From positions 2,827,044 to 2,891,043 of the forward strand of contig NZ_KB913025.1 in assembly GCF_000384075.1 (NCBI RefSeq): a DNA stretch of 64,000 nt. Direction: 5' to 3'. Numbering within the stretch: position 1 is the stretch's first letter; every line of letters begins with the position of its first letter. The translations under genes and the position numbers were made by a program. The stretch is from Methylovulum miyakonense HT12. GTDB lineage: Bacteria > Pseudomonadota > Gammaproteobacteria > Methylococcales > Methylomonadaceae. Shown piece after piece: positions 1 to 9,212 of this stretch. The notes below the pieces were generated by a model that saw only the letters and a list, made by a program, of their open reading frames with translations, was not told where the DNA came from and did no database searches.

Positions 1-3000
1 GTGAACGGGGTGAAGTCAGTCAGGCGGCCCAGTCCGTCATAGACATAGTTGTTGGCGTTGCTGACGGTGGTGTCGGTGAATCCCCCGTCGCCCAGTTGGG
101 TGACGTTGCCGATACGGTCATAGGCGAGCTTTTTGGTGCCGGTGTTGAGGGTGTAGCCGTCGATGCGCCCGTCGCTGTCATAATGGCGGCTGACGGCGGG
201 CGTGCCGGTGACGGTGCTGAGGGTGTAGCTTTTGACCCCGCCCCAGGGCTGGTAGGCGAAGGCGTCGAGCAGGGTGGTGAAAGTACCGGTTGGGCTTTGG
301 GCGTAGGCGAGCTGGCTGGGGCGTCCGGCAGGGTCATAACTGTAACCGACGGTGAAGCCGGAGGGGTAGGTCATCGTCGCCACGCGCCCGCTGATGGCAT
401 CATAGGTATAGCTGACGCTCAGGTTGCGGCTGGCCTGGGCGGTGCTGATGCTGTGGGTCTTGGTTTGTAGGCGGCCTTCGCCGTCGTATTGCCAGTCGGT
501 GCTGCCGCTGGGGTCGTCGACGTGGCTGAGTTGCCCGACGGCGTTTTTGGCAGGCGGGTTGGCGGTCAGGTCGGCGGTGTTCAGGTCATAGCGGTAGCTG
601 ATGGTGCTGTCCACGGTGGTGGCCTGGGCGGCACCGTTGGCATCGGCGAGGTAGGTGCTGTCCGTCAGCAACCTGTCCAAGGCGTCGTAAGTGTATTGGG
701 TCGTGGTGTTGCGGGCGTCAATGCGGGTCTTGAGGTTGCCGGCAGGGTCGAAGCCCGTGTTGTTGGTGACGCCGCGGTCTTGGCTGTTTTCCTGGCTTTG
801 GTTGCCGAGGCCGTTAGTGGTGAAGCCCGTGCCATTGGGGCGCGGGCTGGCGGTGCTGTTGGCGCGCGGGTCTTTGACTTGGGTGAGTTGCCCTAGGCCG
901 TCGTAGCCGTAGGTGGTCAAGTAACTCGTTACGCTATCTATAACGTTGGTCAACAAATCCATGCGATCCAACGCGTCGTAGCCGTTGAGGGTCTGTTGCT
1001 TGTTGGCGGCGGTGCCGTCGGGGTAGTCGGTGGTGGCGGTCAGGTTGCCGTTAGGGTCGTAGTTGTATTCGCTGACCAGTTGGTTGGCGGCGTTGAGCAG
1101 TTTCCACAACCGGCCCAGGTTGTCGAAGCGGCGGTTGACGCTGGTGTAGGTGATTTCGGATGCGCCGCTGCCGGTGACCGTGCGTTCTTTGGTGCGGTTG
1201 CCGAGGTTATCCAACACGTACTTGAGCTTTTCTCCGGCGGCGTTTTGGATGGTGTTGAGCCTATGCGCATCGTCATAGGTGTAGGTGGTGGTGCCCGTGG
1301 CGGGGCTGGTGACGGTGTTCAGCAAGGTGTTGGGGTAGTAGGCCAATTGGGTGCTGCGTCCCGCCGTGGTGACGGTCTGCAATTGCCCGCGCGGGGTGTA
1401 GGCCAGTTGGGTGACGACACCGTTGGCGGCGGTGATTTGGGTCGGGCGGCCGTGGGCGTCGTAGCTGTCGTAGGTGGTCACTTGCCCTAAGGCGTTGGTG
1501 GTGGTTTTCAGCATCCGGCGGTTGTTGACGTTGGTCTCCGTGTCGGTGTAATACCCGTATTGGCTCTTGTCCGACGCGTCGCTGACATTGTTGCGTGGGC
1601 CGTCAACCGACAGGGTTTGCCCGAAGGCGTTGTAGGTGTATAGCCATTTGCGGGTGCTGGCCGGGCTGGCGGCAAGGCCTAACGCTCCTGTGCCATCGTT
1701 GGTGGACTGGACGGTCTTGCTGCACAGCACGCCGTCGGCGACCGCGCCGTTTTTGCCGCATTGGGGGGCGTTGGCGTTGGTGCTGTCGCCCCACGCCCAG
1801 GTGGTCAGGCGTTCGGGTTCGGCCTTTTTTTCGGGGACACGGAAGCGGGGATGCCATTGGGTGGTGATTTTGCGTTCGGCGGTGTTGGCGGTGGGGGCTG
1901 AGCCTTGCACGTCGGTTGGGCATTGGCCGCCCGCCAACAGCGGGCTGCCTTTCGCGATGCCTTCGATGCGCACGGTTTCCAGGTTGCGGGCGGTGTCGTA
2001 GGCGTAGCAGGTGACATTGCCGTTGAAGTCGGTGCGCTGGATGATGTTGCCGTTGGTATCGTAGCGCAAGTTGCTGGCGGAAGTGGGGCAGCTGCTAGGA
2101 TTGGGCGTGGCGGCGGGTTGGCTTTGTGACGTGACCTTGGCAACACCTTGGATGATCTGGAAATTCATCGGTTGCCCTGGGTTGAGCAAGTTGCCTGAGG
2201 TGTCACGCAAGCCTTCCGAGATGGTGCTTGATGTGCCGCTGGTGTAGGCAATGTCAACCCGGTCGATGTTTTTGCTGACATCGCCGTGTTGCGAAGAAAC
2301 GGCGAGGCCTTGGGTGTCGTAGCTCCAAGTGGCGTAACGTTGGCCGTTTTCGTCGATGATGCCGGTCAGGGCATTATGGATGCCGACGACAGGATTAGAA
2401 AAAGCGGCAGGGACGTAACTGGGGTTGTTGTATTCGTAAGTGCGTATGACAGGATTTGTAGGGGTACTTTCAGGGTAAACCACGGTGGTGAGGTTGCCAT
2501 AAGCCTCCAAGGTGTTACCGTCCTTATCTAAGTCGTATTGGTATTGATAAACGCTTCCGCCAGGGACGGTCATTTGCGCCATGCGTAGTTTTTCGTCGTA
2601 CAGAAAAGTCAGCGTATGGTGGGTGATTTGGTCGGTGACGCTAAGGAGCTTGCCACTGACGGCAACGAGCGGTGCCGGAGCTTGCGCGGCGGCGGTATAG
2701 AGGGAGGACAAGGGCGTGTCTTTGGTGCTGTAGTCCAAGACTAGGTTGACACTGCCGCTACGGTTTTTCAGAGCCTGAAGTTTTCCGTCAGTCCTGTAGG
2801 TTTCAGCGTTGTCGTTGCGGTCGGTCAGCTTCCAGCCACTGAACACGTTGTTGGAATCCTTGAGGTATTCTAGCCTGTCGGTGATGTCGGGGTCGGGTGT
2901 CCACTTGTCGGTGGCTTGGCTGTATTTGAAAACCAGTCGCCTGCCGTCATACTTGGCAACCATCGCAGTTTGTCCATCCACAGGCGGAGTGATTTCCCAA

Positions 3001-3740
3001 GTTGACGAAGTAATGGAGCGGTCATAGTAATGCCGCCATTGTGCGCCAAGATTATTGCTGGTGTTGGCTACCCCGGCATGGCTGTGATAAGTCCGTTCAA
3101 ACCGCAAGCTATTGCTGTCTTCGTAATCCTTCTCTATCTGGACTTTGTCGCCGAGACTGGTGTTAATGGGGTTGCCTTTAAATGGGCTACCAGAGCAAAG
3201 TTCAGGCGGCGGGGTTTTGGTCGGCTGAGGTGCGGTAGTGGGTTGGAGAGGACAATAGTAGTCAGTGGGGCTATTTGGAGGGAGCTGTGGATTACCAGCA
3301 AATATGAAAATGGCACTGATACTAGGAAACACCGATCGAAAGCAAAAAGGACGTTCAACGACGGCTCCAAAGTCAGTATGAATATCGTTACTGCCATTTA
3401 TACAATTCCAAGTTCTAAGATTCCCACGATAAACCTGATTAGAAGCATCAAAATTTTTTGGAAAATACCCTACCAATATTGGGAAGCCTGGAGGTGGGTA
3501 GTTAATGTAGTAACCTGGACAGCCCTCGCTTGGAGTTGAAACGTAGCCTTTTGTTTGTCCGCTATAAAGTAAACGAATAGCTGGTTCATATTCTGTTGCT
3601 ATTGTTCGGGTCGGCATTAACAGGATAGTTATAAACAGTAAAAAGATTGCTTTGATGCAAGACACTTTGAAATACCCCAAAAAACTGTCATGTTTCATTA
3701 AAATAACTGGCCTTTTTACTTTTAAAGGTGCACCTTGCAT
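1..3740 (-). CDS. Secreted RHS/YD-repeat protein (C-terminus beyond left edge)
   Basis: One open minus-strand frame runs without a stop from the start codon to the window edge, giving at least 1,246 residues. The ATG at 3740 has a good ribosome site (TAGGAG, 8 nt upstream). An in-frame ATG at 3698 is an alternative. The N-terminus is a signal peptide with a hydrophobic core (FLLFITILLM) after a long basic n-region. Around 3060-3240 the protein has the hallmarks of the RHS N-terminal domain (DUF6531-like): GNPINTSLGDK, then DYEDSNSLRFERTYHS and the W-RHYYDRS motif. The remainder carries YD repeats, for example YDGLGRLTD near position 30. RHS proteins form a beta-cocoon shell and usually end in a variable toxin or adhesin tip. 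That tip, and any immunity gene, lie outside the window, so the effector cannot be named. Confidence 0.88.
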   Translation of the reverse strand, partial: MQGAPLKVKRPVILMKHDSFLGYFKVSCIKAIFLLFITILLMPTRTIATEYEPAIRLLYSGQTKGYVSTPSEGCPGYYINYPPPGFPILVGYFPKNFDASNQVYRGNLRTWNCINGSNDIHTDFGAVVERPFCFRSVFPSISAIFIFAGNPQLPPNSPTDYYCPLQPTTAPQPTKTPPPELCSGSPFKGNPINTSLGDKVQIEKDYEDSNSLRFERTYHSHAGVANTSNNLGAQWRHYYDRSITSSTWEITPPVDGQTAMVAKYDGRRLVFKYSQATDKWTPDPDITDRLEYLKDSNNVFSGWKLTDRNDNAETYRTDGKLQALKNRSGSVNLVLDYSTKDTPLSSLYTAAAQAPAPLVAVSGKLLSVTDQITHHTLTFLYDEKLRMAQMTVPGGSVYQYQYDLDKDGNTLEAYGNLTTVVYPESTPTNPVIRTYEYNNPSYVPAAFSNPVVGIHNALTGIIDENGQRYATWSYDTQGLAVSSQHGDVSKNIDRVDIAYTSGTSSTISEGLRDTSGNLLNPGQPMNFQIIQGVAKVTSQSQPAATPNPSSCPTSASNLRYDTNGNIIQRTDFNGNVTCYAYDTARNLETVRIEGIAKGSPLLAGGQCPTDVQGSAPTANTAERKITTQWHPRFRVPEKKAEPERLTTWAWGDSTNANAPQCGKNGAVADGVLCSKTVQSTNDGTGALGLAASPASTRKWLYTYNAFGQTLSVDGPRNNVSDASDKSQYGYYTDTETNVNNRRMLKTTTNALGQVTTYDSYDAHGRPTQITAANGVVTQLAYTPRGQLQTVTTAGRSTQLAYYPNTLLNTVTSPATGTTTYTYDDAHRLNTIQNAAGEKLKYVLDNLGNRTKERTVTGSGASEITYTSVNRRFDNLGRLWKLLNAANQLVSEYNYDPNGNLTATTDYPDGTAANKQQTLNGYDALDRMDLLTNVIDSVTSYLTTYGYDGLGQLTQVKDPRANSTASPRPNGTGFTTNGLGNQSQENSQDRGVTNNTGFDPAGNLKTRIDARNTTTQYTYDALDRLLTDSTYLADANGAAQATTVDSTISYRYDLNTADLTANPPAKNAVGQLSHVDDPSGSTDWQYDGEGRLQTKTHSISTAQASRNLSVSYTYDAISGRVATMTYPSGFTVGYSYDPAGRPSQLAYAQSPTGTFTTLLDAFAYQPWGGVKSYTLSTVTGTPAVSRHYDSDGRIDGYTLNTGTKKLAYDRIGNVTQLGDGGFTDTTVSNANNYVYDGLGRLTDFTPF

Positions 3741-3850
3741 CAGAATTACTCCTAAAGGATTTGGCTAAAAATAACTTTCCAAAATCTGCCATGTCGGGAC
3801 GGCCTCCCAATGAACGGCTCCAGCTTACTTGATCTTTTTTGATTCATTTC

Positions 3851-4007
3851 AGCGAGGTAGCCCGTATGCAGCGATAGCGAAATACGGGGTCTCGAAACCG
3901 CACAATTCCCAATTTCAAACACCCATACCGAATGAACTTGATTAAATACGGCATGGGCGGAGTTGAAAAATCCCGTAATCCGCTTTGCTCCTTACGGGCT
4001 ACTCGCT
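3851..4007. repeat. 157-bp dispersed repeat, copy A
   Basis: This is near-identical to copy B at 4491-4647, with about ten mismatches over 157 bp and no gaps. It contains two stem-loop elements: CCCGTAT facing ATACGGG at the left end, and CCCGTAA facing TTACGGG at the right end. Such paired palindromes are typical of REP/MITE-like intergenic elements. There is no coding capacity. Confidence 0.8.
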
Positions 4008-4490
4008 AAAAATAACTTTCCGAAATCAGCCATGTAGCTCGTTGGGGTGACATTAGGAACCCCAAGGATTGATGCCCGCCCAATGCGTTGGAGTTGGTAC
4101 CTCACCTACGGGCTTTGCTGGGGCGAATGCCCCGTCCGACAGGAAAATCCGATACGCTGTCCGAGCTTTGAAGGCGGGAGTGAGTGGCGTTGTTGCCGCC
4201 CAACGCCTTGCCTGCTACCAGCAAAAGCCCTGGCCGGAAAACAAAATTGTCCGGAAGTATAGGTGAATGTTACCGCCGGAAATATTAACTATTACCTAGT
4301 TTGAAGCGGGATACTTCACACCTTCCGCCAAACGACTTTTACTTGATTGATATTAAAAGGGAAAATATCCAGACATTTTAGGCTTGCACGTAATTCCCCA
4401 CATAAAAACTCCGGTGGGGCGGCCATTTTCTGGGCGATTTGGGTAGCGGGCGGCGACAGTTCTGATCCCCGCTATCGGCCCCGTCATTAA

Positions 4491-4647
4491 AGCGAGGCAG
4501 CCCGTATGCAGCGATAGCGAAATACGGGGTCTCGAAACCGCACAATTCCCCATTTCAAACACCCGTACCGAATCCACTCGATTAAATACGGTATGGGCGG
4601 AGTTGGAAAATCCCGTAATCCGCTTCGCTCCTTACGGGCTACTCGCT
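4491..4647. repeat. 157-bp dispersed repeat, copy B
   Basis: Second copy of the element at 3851-4007, same orientation, 640 bp downstream. Substitutions fall mostly in the centre while the terminal stem-loops are kept, which suggests that the hairpins are the conserved part. It abuts the glycosyltransferase-like remnant on its right. Confidence 0.8.
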
Positions 4648-4688
4648 TGTTGGGCAGCCGTGTTGACGGGCTTGGCGCGGGACTTAGC

Positions 4689-4874
4689 ATGGGTATGGAC
4701 AGAAGTGAAGAAAGTTTCCGCCAATCTTTAGGGCAACTCTTGGGCGATGAGAGTTTTCGCCTCGCCGCCGAGCAATTTGCAAACCAGCATAAAGGCTTCC
4801 ATCCAGAATACGCCGTGAGCCATACGGTGCAGATGATTGAAAAGGTTTTAAGGATTCCTAAATTTCATGGGTGA
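4689..4874 (+). pseudogene. Short remnant resembling a glycosyltransferase C-terminus
   Basis: A 61-residue frame starting MGMDRSEESFRQSLGQLL and ending at a TGA. The pattern LLGDESFRLAAEQFANQH followed by PEYAV and IEKVL resembles the last helix of GT1/MurG-like nucleotide-sugar transferases, where the spacing L-D-FR-AA-FA is common. The preceding 40 bp join directly onto repeat copy B, so the rest of the gene was probably lost when the repeat region formed. The family assignment is from pattern memory only. It may instead be an unrelated small gene. Confidence 0.3.
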
Positions 4875-4934
4875 GGGCATCCGGGGCCGTGTAAACGGAT
4901 TGTCAATTATCGGTCAGACCTCATGTCGTGCCGT

Positions 4935-7346
4935 TTAATTTTCGGACCTGGTTTTTAAGGCGGGTCTCAGCACCAAGGTCTGTTGCGTCGCCCCTGCCAA
5001 CAAAGGCATCGCCCGGCCTTGCACCCAATAAGCTTGTTGGTCACGGTAATTCGGCGACAAAGGGTGTGCGGATTGGCCGCCTGGCATGTGTAAAATGCCC
5101 TCGTCAAGATGCGCCGGGGAAACCACCATCCGCTCGCTGGCACCAAAACTGGGGCCGGTTGCCCGCACACAGCCGCCGCAGCCGGACAATTCGGTTTCCG
5201 GCATATTCAGTAAATCCCCGAGCAACGGGATGGAACCAAAAATCGGGTGCATGAAGTGGCTTTTGTTGAATTTGCCCCAGGTCAAATCGGCCAGTTTGGT
5301 GCCGGGCCGGATTGCCTTCAGGTGTTGTGCGCTAAATTTCAATTGCGCCAAGATGAACTCATCCCAACTTCTAAAGTGCGCGGTGTCCGGCAGCAATTGC
5401 GGTATTTTGGCTGCCAGCAGTGCTTGCAGCGGCGTGTCGGCATAGAGCCAGGCATAGGAAAAATTTTTATCGGCAGTTTTGCAAGCGGCTAGGAATGGGG
5501 CGAACACCGTGTCGGCTAACTGGTCCCTGAATTCTTGCAACAAAGCAAAGCCCAGGCTGTCCGCATCCGCCCGGCCATTCCAGGCCAATAAATAATCGCG
5601 TATTTCTTGCAACTCCGGTTGTTTAGCGATAGTTGCCGGGTTTAAGGCCTGCAACGCCAGTTGTTGGTAAAAGCCGTGAACCCCCATGTCAGTATCGAGT
5701 TGCAAGTTGAACAGCGACCATTCATGGGTTTCCTGCAGGTGTTTAAGCTGCTGGGTGATACGGTAGGCGCGGAAACCAGGCACAAACTGATGCCCGATAA
5801 TATGCGGGAAATTTTTCCCCAACCGGCGGTCATTTGCCGATACCAAAAAGCCCTCTGCGGGATCAATTTCCCGCGGCAGTTGGTGTTCGTCGACATAGCC
5901 GTCCCAACCCGCTTTGCCGTCCGCCCACGAGCGGCTCACCGAGCCGTCCATACCGGTACGGTTGGGTATCTTGCCGGTGATGGTCCAAGCGATGTGGCCT
6001 TGGTCATCCGCCAACAGGACATTGAGCTGCGGGCCGCCGATATGGTTGACCACATCCAAAGCGCTTGCCAATGATCCGGTCTGCTCCAAGTCCAGCCAGC
6101 CTGTGTTGGCCGTTTCCGGATCCAGTGCCGTCCAATGGATGGCGACAGGCTTGCCCAATAAGGTTTCGGCGGCGACCGGCCCCCAACGGGTGGTTTTTAC
6201 GTCCAATTGCGTGCTGGGGGCATTTTTGACTGCAATGGTCTCTTGGCGATGAGTGAAGTTTTGCCAGTGGCCGTTGGTTTTATATTGTCCAGGGTTATTT
6301 GGGTTAATTTCCAGACTGACCAAATCCAAAAAATCGCCTGTCAAATTGGTGTTGCCCCAGGCGATATGGGCGTTGCTGCCCGCCACAAACACGGGCGTTC
6401 CTGGCAGAACCACCCCCACGTTATGGACGTTGCCGTAAATGAGTTCCGCCCGATACCAAATATTGGGTACGGAAAGGTTTAAGTGCATATCGTTCGCCAG
6501 AATCGCCCGGCCGTCTTGGGTTTTTTTGCCGCTGACGGCCCAAGCATTGGAACCCGCCACAAATTCGCGGTGGCTGGTCATCTTAGCCTGTGGTTGTTGT
6601 GGCGATGCCGCCGTTTGCGCCAGTATGTTGGCAAGGGCGGCCTTAGGGATGTCCTGGGCGGGGCGCCAGGAAGGATGGGCGCCATACAAACTGTCCGTAT
6701 AACGGTCTGTGTCCGGTGTCAGAAAAGCCATGACCTCTGCGGGCAAGGCCTTTTCCATCACGCTTAACATCCGTTCTTCACCATCGGCCCAGGCGGTCAG
6801 CATTTCAGACATTCCCAACATCACTAACAAGCTGTCCGATGCCTGCCAAGCTTCAGGCCGGTAACCCAGCACGGTAAACTCAAAGGGCAGGGCTTGGGCT
6901 TGTTTGATAAAACTGTTCACGCCTTCGGCATAAGCGGACAAATAGTGTTGGTGTCCGGCCGGGAGTTTGCTGAGTGCGGTTTTGGCGATCAGGGTGTAAC
7001 CATAAATCCTGGCGGCCGTGTCAACGTTAACGGTCAGCGCACCAAAAATTTCTGAAAGCCGTCCGGCACTTTTACGGCGTAGCAAATCCATCTGGAACAG
7101 GCGGTCGCGGGCGGTGACAAAACCTAAGGCACGGATGGCGTCGAGCCGGTTTTCAGCATGGATGACGGGAATGGCATGGCGGTCCGAGGTGATGGTGACC
7201 GGTGCCGATAAGGGGCTGATGCTTATTTCACCCGCCAACGTAGGCAGGGATTGCCGCAACACCCACCACCCGCCACCTATGCCGGTAAGGGCCAAGGCCA
7301 ACGCAAACAACGGGGGATAAAAGGCCAGCCATCGCAACAGCCGCAT
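4935..7346 (-). CDS. Penicillin acylase-family Ntn hydrolase (S45)
   Basis: 803 residues. The start at 7346 overlaps the stop of the upstream ABC transporter gene in a TGATG arrangement, so the two are translationally coupled. A longer frame from 7439 would run into that gene and is rejected. An N-terminal membrane segment or uncleaved signal spans about residues 8-30. The alpha-chain motif GFVTARDRLFQMDLLRR is at about 75-91. The autoproteolytic site is G265-S266-N267 (VAGSNAWAVSG), whose serine becomes the N-terminal nucleophile of the beta chain. DMHLNLSVPNIWY follows, as in active members. Family members cleave acyl chains from amides in the periplasm (beta-lactams, acyl-homoserine lactones, acylated siderophore precursors). 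Coupling to a PvdE-like exporter points to maturation of an exported acylated peptide, an inference. Confidence 0.9.
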   Translation of the reverse strand: MRLLRWLAFYPPLFALALALTGIGGGWWVLRQSLPTLAGEISISPLSAPVTITSDRHAIPVIHAENRLDAIRALGFVTARDRLFQMDLLRRKSAGRLSEIFGALTVNVDTAARIYGYTLIAKTALSKLPAGHQHYLSAYAEGVNSFIKQAQALPFEFTVLGYRPEAWQASDSLLVMLGMSEMLTAWADGEERMLSVMEKALPAEVMAFLTPDTDRYTDSLYGAHPSWRPAQDIPKAALANILAQTAASPQQPQAKMTSHREFVAGSNAWAVSGKKTQDGRAILANDMHLNLSVPNIWYRAELIYGNVHNVGVVLPGTPVFVAGSNAHIAWGNTNLTGDFLDLVSLEINPNNPGQYKTNGHWQNFTHRQETIAVKNAPSTQLDVKTTRWGPVAAETLLGKPVAIHWTALDPETANTGWLDLEQTGSLASALDVVNHIGGPQLNVLLADDQGHIAWTITGKIPNRTGMDGSVSRSWADGKAGWDGYVDEHQLPREIDPAEGFLVSANDRRLGKNFPHIIGHQFVPGFRAYRITQQLKHLQETHEWSLFNLQLDTDMGVHGFYQQLALQALNPATIAKQPELQEIRDYLLAWNGRADADSLGFALLQEFRDQLADTVFAPFLAACKTADKNFSYAWLYADTPLQALLAAKIPQLLPDTAHFRSWDEFILAQLKFSAQHLKAIRPGTKLADLTWGKFNKSHFMHPIFGSIPLLGDLLNMPETELSGCGGCVRATGPSFGASERMVVSPAHLDEGILHMPGGQSAHPLSPNYRDQQAYWVQGRAMPLLAGATQQTLVLRPALKTRSEN

Positions 7347-9004
7347 CAGCACACCCCGATCTCGGCGATGGGCTGGGCTTGGGGGGCGACAGGAGGGTAT
7401 TCGATGGATTTGATTTGGCCTTCTTCCAATTTGATGCAACGGTCCGCCAAATGGAAATAACGGTCATCGTGGGTGATGGCCAACACTGTTTTGCCTTTGG
7501 CTTTGAGTTCCGGCAACAATTCGGTGTAAAACAATTCCTTAAATTCAGGGTCTTGATCCGCCGCCCATTCATCGAAAATATAAAACGGGCGGTCTTCCAG
7601 ATAGGCGACCAGCAAAGCCAGGCGTTTGCATTGGCCTTGCGAGAGTTCGAGGGTGGAAAACCGTCCCTGGTTGAGCGTCAATTTATGGTGAAGGTGCAAA
7701 CGCTCCAGGTAATCAATCAGCTTATAGGTGATTTTATCCGAGTCGAAGCCGAACAATTCGTCGAACAGATAAAAATCGGCGAACACCACGGCAAAATTCT
7801 GCAAATACGCCTCCCGGTTGGCATCGCTGATGCTTATGCCATTCAGGGAAATTTCGCCCTGTTCAGGGTGGTAAAGCCCCATCAACAACATCGCCAGGGT
7901 GGTTTTGCCGCTACCATTGCCGCCAATTAAAAACACCAGTTCGCCAGCCTTAAAGTCCAGATTGATGGGGCCTAAGGTGAAGCTGCGGTTTTCTTTTTCC
8001 CGGTGGAAGCGGTGCGTGACCCCGCGTAGCGTCAAGGAATGGAAGGCGGCCCCGTTTTTTGCCAACGCGGTGTCATGGGTCTGGACAAGCCCTGCCTCCA
8101 GGATTTCCCCCAGTTGGGTTATTTTGTCCAGCGCAATCCGCGCGGTGGCGAAAACAGGGATATTGTGGGTCAAGCCGGCCAAGTGGCCTGTCATAAACAG
8201 CAGCACCAGCACATAACCGCTGGCCGTTTCTGGATTGGCCTGGTGCCAAGGCCAGGCAAACAGGATCAGGCCAATCGCCAGGTAGTAAATCAGGAAGGTG
8301 TATTTGTTGGCGAGCATAAACCCGACGTTGGCGGAAAGCGCCAAGCTGCGGTTGGTTTCCGCGCTGGCCGCCAGACCCCGTTCCATAAAATCCTTGCTGC
8401 GGTCGGAATGCAGTTTCAGTTCCTTGATGCCTTCGGTCAGATGGCGGAAGCCTTGGTTCAAGTTATCGTATGCTTCCCTCGCCCTTACTAAAGCCTGTTG
8501 GGGGGATCGGGTAAAAATCCGGTAAGTGATGACGGCAAAGAGGATGATGCCCGTCAAAACCCAAGCCATTTGCCAAGACAACCATGCCAAATAGGCCATG
8601 CAACCCGTAACGACAGCCCCATGCACGCAAATCTCCGGAAGCAACATGAACGCTTGTGAAATGGTGGCAATATCGGTGGTCAAGTTGGCCAATAACTTGG
8701 CTTTGCCGAGTTTTTGCAAATTAGGGTAGGGGGAGCTGAGTATCAATTGGCTTATTTTGATCCGGAGCTTATAAATGCTCGCTTCGCTTAGGCGGTTTGT
8801 CCAGTAAAAGGAGAGTGTTTCTGCCAGTAACACCACGGCACACAAACCTGAAAACTGCCATAACAGGGAGTTGTCACCGGCACGTTCCGACAATGCCTTA
8901 TTAATGGTTGCGATCAGGGCGGCGCTACTCAGCCCGCTGGTGATGCCTATCACTAATACCCAAATAATCGTTTGCCAAGAGGCACGCCATAAATAGCCGA
9001 ACAT
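7346..9004 (-). CDS. Cyclic-peptide-type ABC exporter (SyrD/PvdE family), fused permease-ATPase
   Basis: 552 residues from the ATG at 9004, where GGGAA serves as a weak ribosome site. The frame opens earlier at 9040 without support. The N-terminal half has about six membrane segments (for example residues 12-30, 52-68, 125-165 and 235-255). The C-terminal ATPase has Walker A GGNGSGKTT at 361-369, signature LSQGQ at 454-458, and Walker B FYIFDEW at 474-480 with a following D. The DEW and AADQDP segment and the short ATPase are typical of the SyrD/PvdE group that exports cyclic lipopeptides or siderophore precursors to the periplasm. It overlaps the acylase gene by one base. No peptide synthetase gene is in the window, so the cargo is unknown. 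Confidence 0.88.
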   Translation of the reverse strand: MFGYLWRASWQTIIWVLVIGITSGLSSAALIATINKALSERAGDNSLLWQFSGLCAVVLLAETLSFYWTNRLSEASIYKLRIKISQLILSSPYPNLQKLGKAKLLANLTTDIATISQAFMLLPEICVHGAVVTGCMAYLAWLSWQMAWVLTGIILFAVITYRIFTRSPQQALVRAREAYDNLNQGFRHLTEGIKELKLHSDRSKDFMERGLAASAETNRSLALSANVGFMLANKYTFLIYYLAIGLILFAWPWHQANPETASGYVLVLLFMTGHLAGLTHNIPVFATARIALDKITQLGEILEAGLVQTHDTALAKNGAAFHSLTLRGVTHRFHREKENRSFTLGPINLDFKAGELVFLIGGNGSGKTTLAMLLMGLYHPEQGEISLNGISISDANREAYLQNFAVVFADFYLFDELFGFDSDKITYKLIDYLERLHLHHKLTLNQGRFSTLELSQGQCKRLALLVAYLEDRPFYIFDEWAADQDPEFKELFYTELLPELKAKGKTVLAITHDDRYFHLADRCIKLEEGQIKSIEYPPVAPQAQPIAEIGVC

Positions 9005-9212
9005 ATTGATTTCCCAGTTAAGTGGCCTTATCCATCCCATCCCATGCCCAGCCGGAAGGCGAAGGCCACGGCATTTTCCGGTGCCCTTCTTAGACGGCTT
9101 AAGGGGGATTCCACCTCATTAGGGCGTGCGCCAGCCCTGAAAAATACGTGTGTTTCTGGATGATGCTTGCCAGGCGAAGGGGGACGGGACGCCTGGCTTG
9201 TTTGCCCGGATG

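Larger units (their letters stand above)
3741..4688. other. Repeat-rich intergenic region, no supported gene
   Basis: About 0.95 kb between the RHS gene and the next coding remnant. It holds two copies of a 157-bp repeat (listed separately) and a 31-bp repeat seen at 3764-3794 and 4005-4035 (core TAACTTTCC, then GCCATGT, three mismatches). Short open frames here have no ribosome sites and no recognisable protein features. The region looks like a collecting site for small dispersed elements. Confidence 0.6.

Noticed and set aside
96-2129. Several plus-strand open frames of 70-160 codons
   Set aside because: They lie opposite the continuous RHS frame, are rich in G/V/A as expected for antisense of a repetitive GC-rich gene, and have no ribosome sites.
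3851-4647. Possible CRISPR-like repeat spacing
   Set aside because: Only two copies exist, 157 bp long and 483 bp apart, not a repeat-spacer array.
4935-7439. 834-residue form of the acylase
   Set aside because: The upstream 31 codons overlap the ABC gene and lack a membrane or secretion signal. The coupled ATG at 7346 is preferred.
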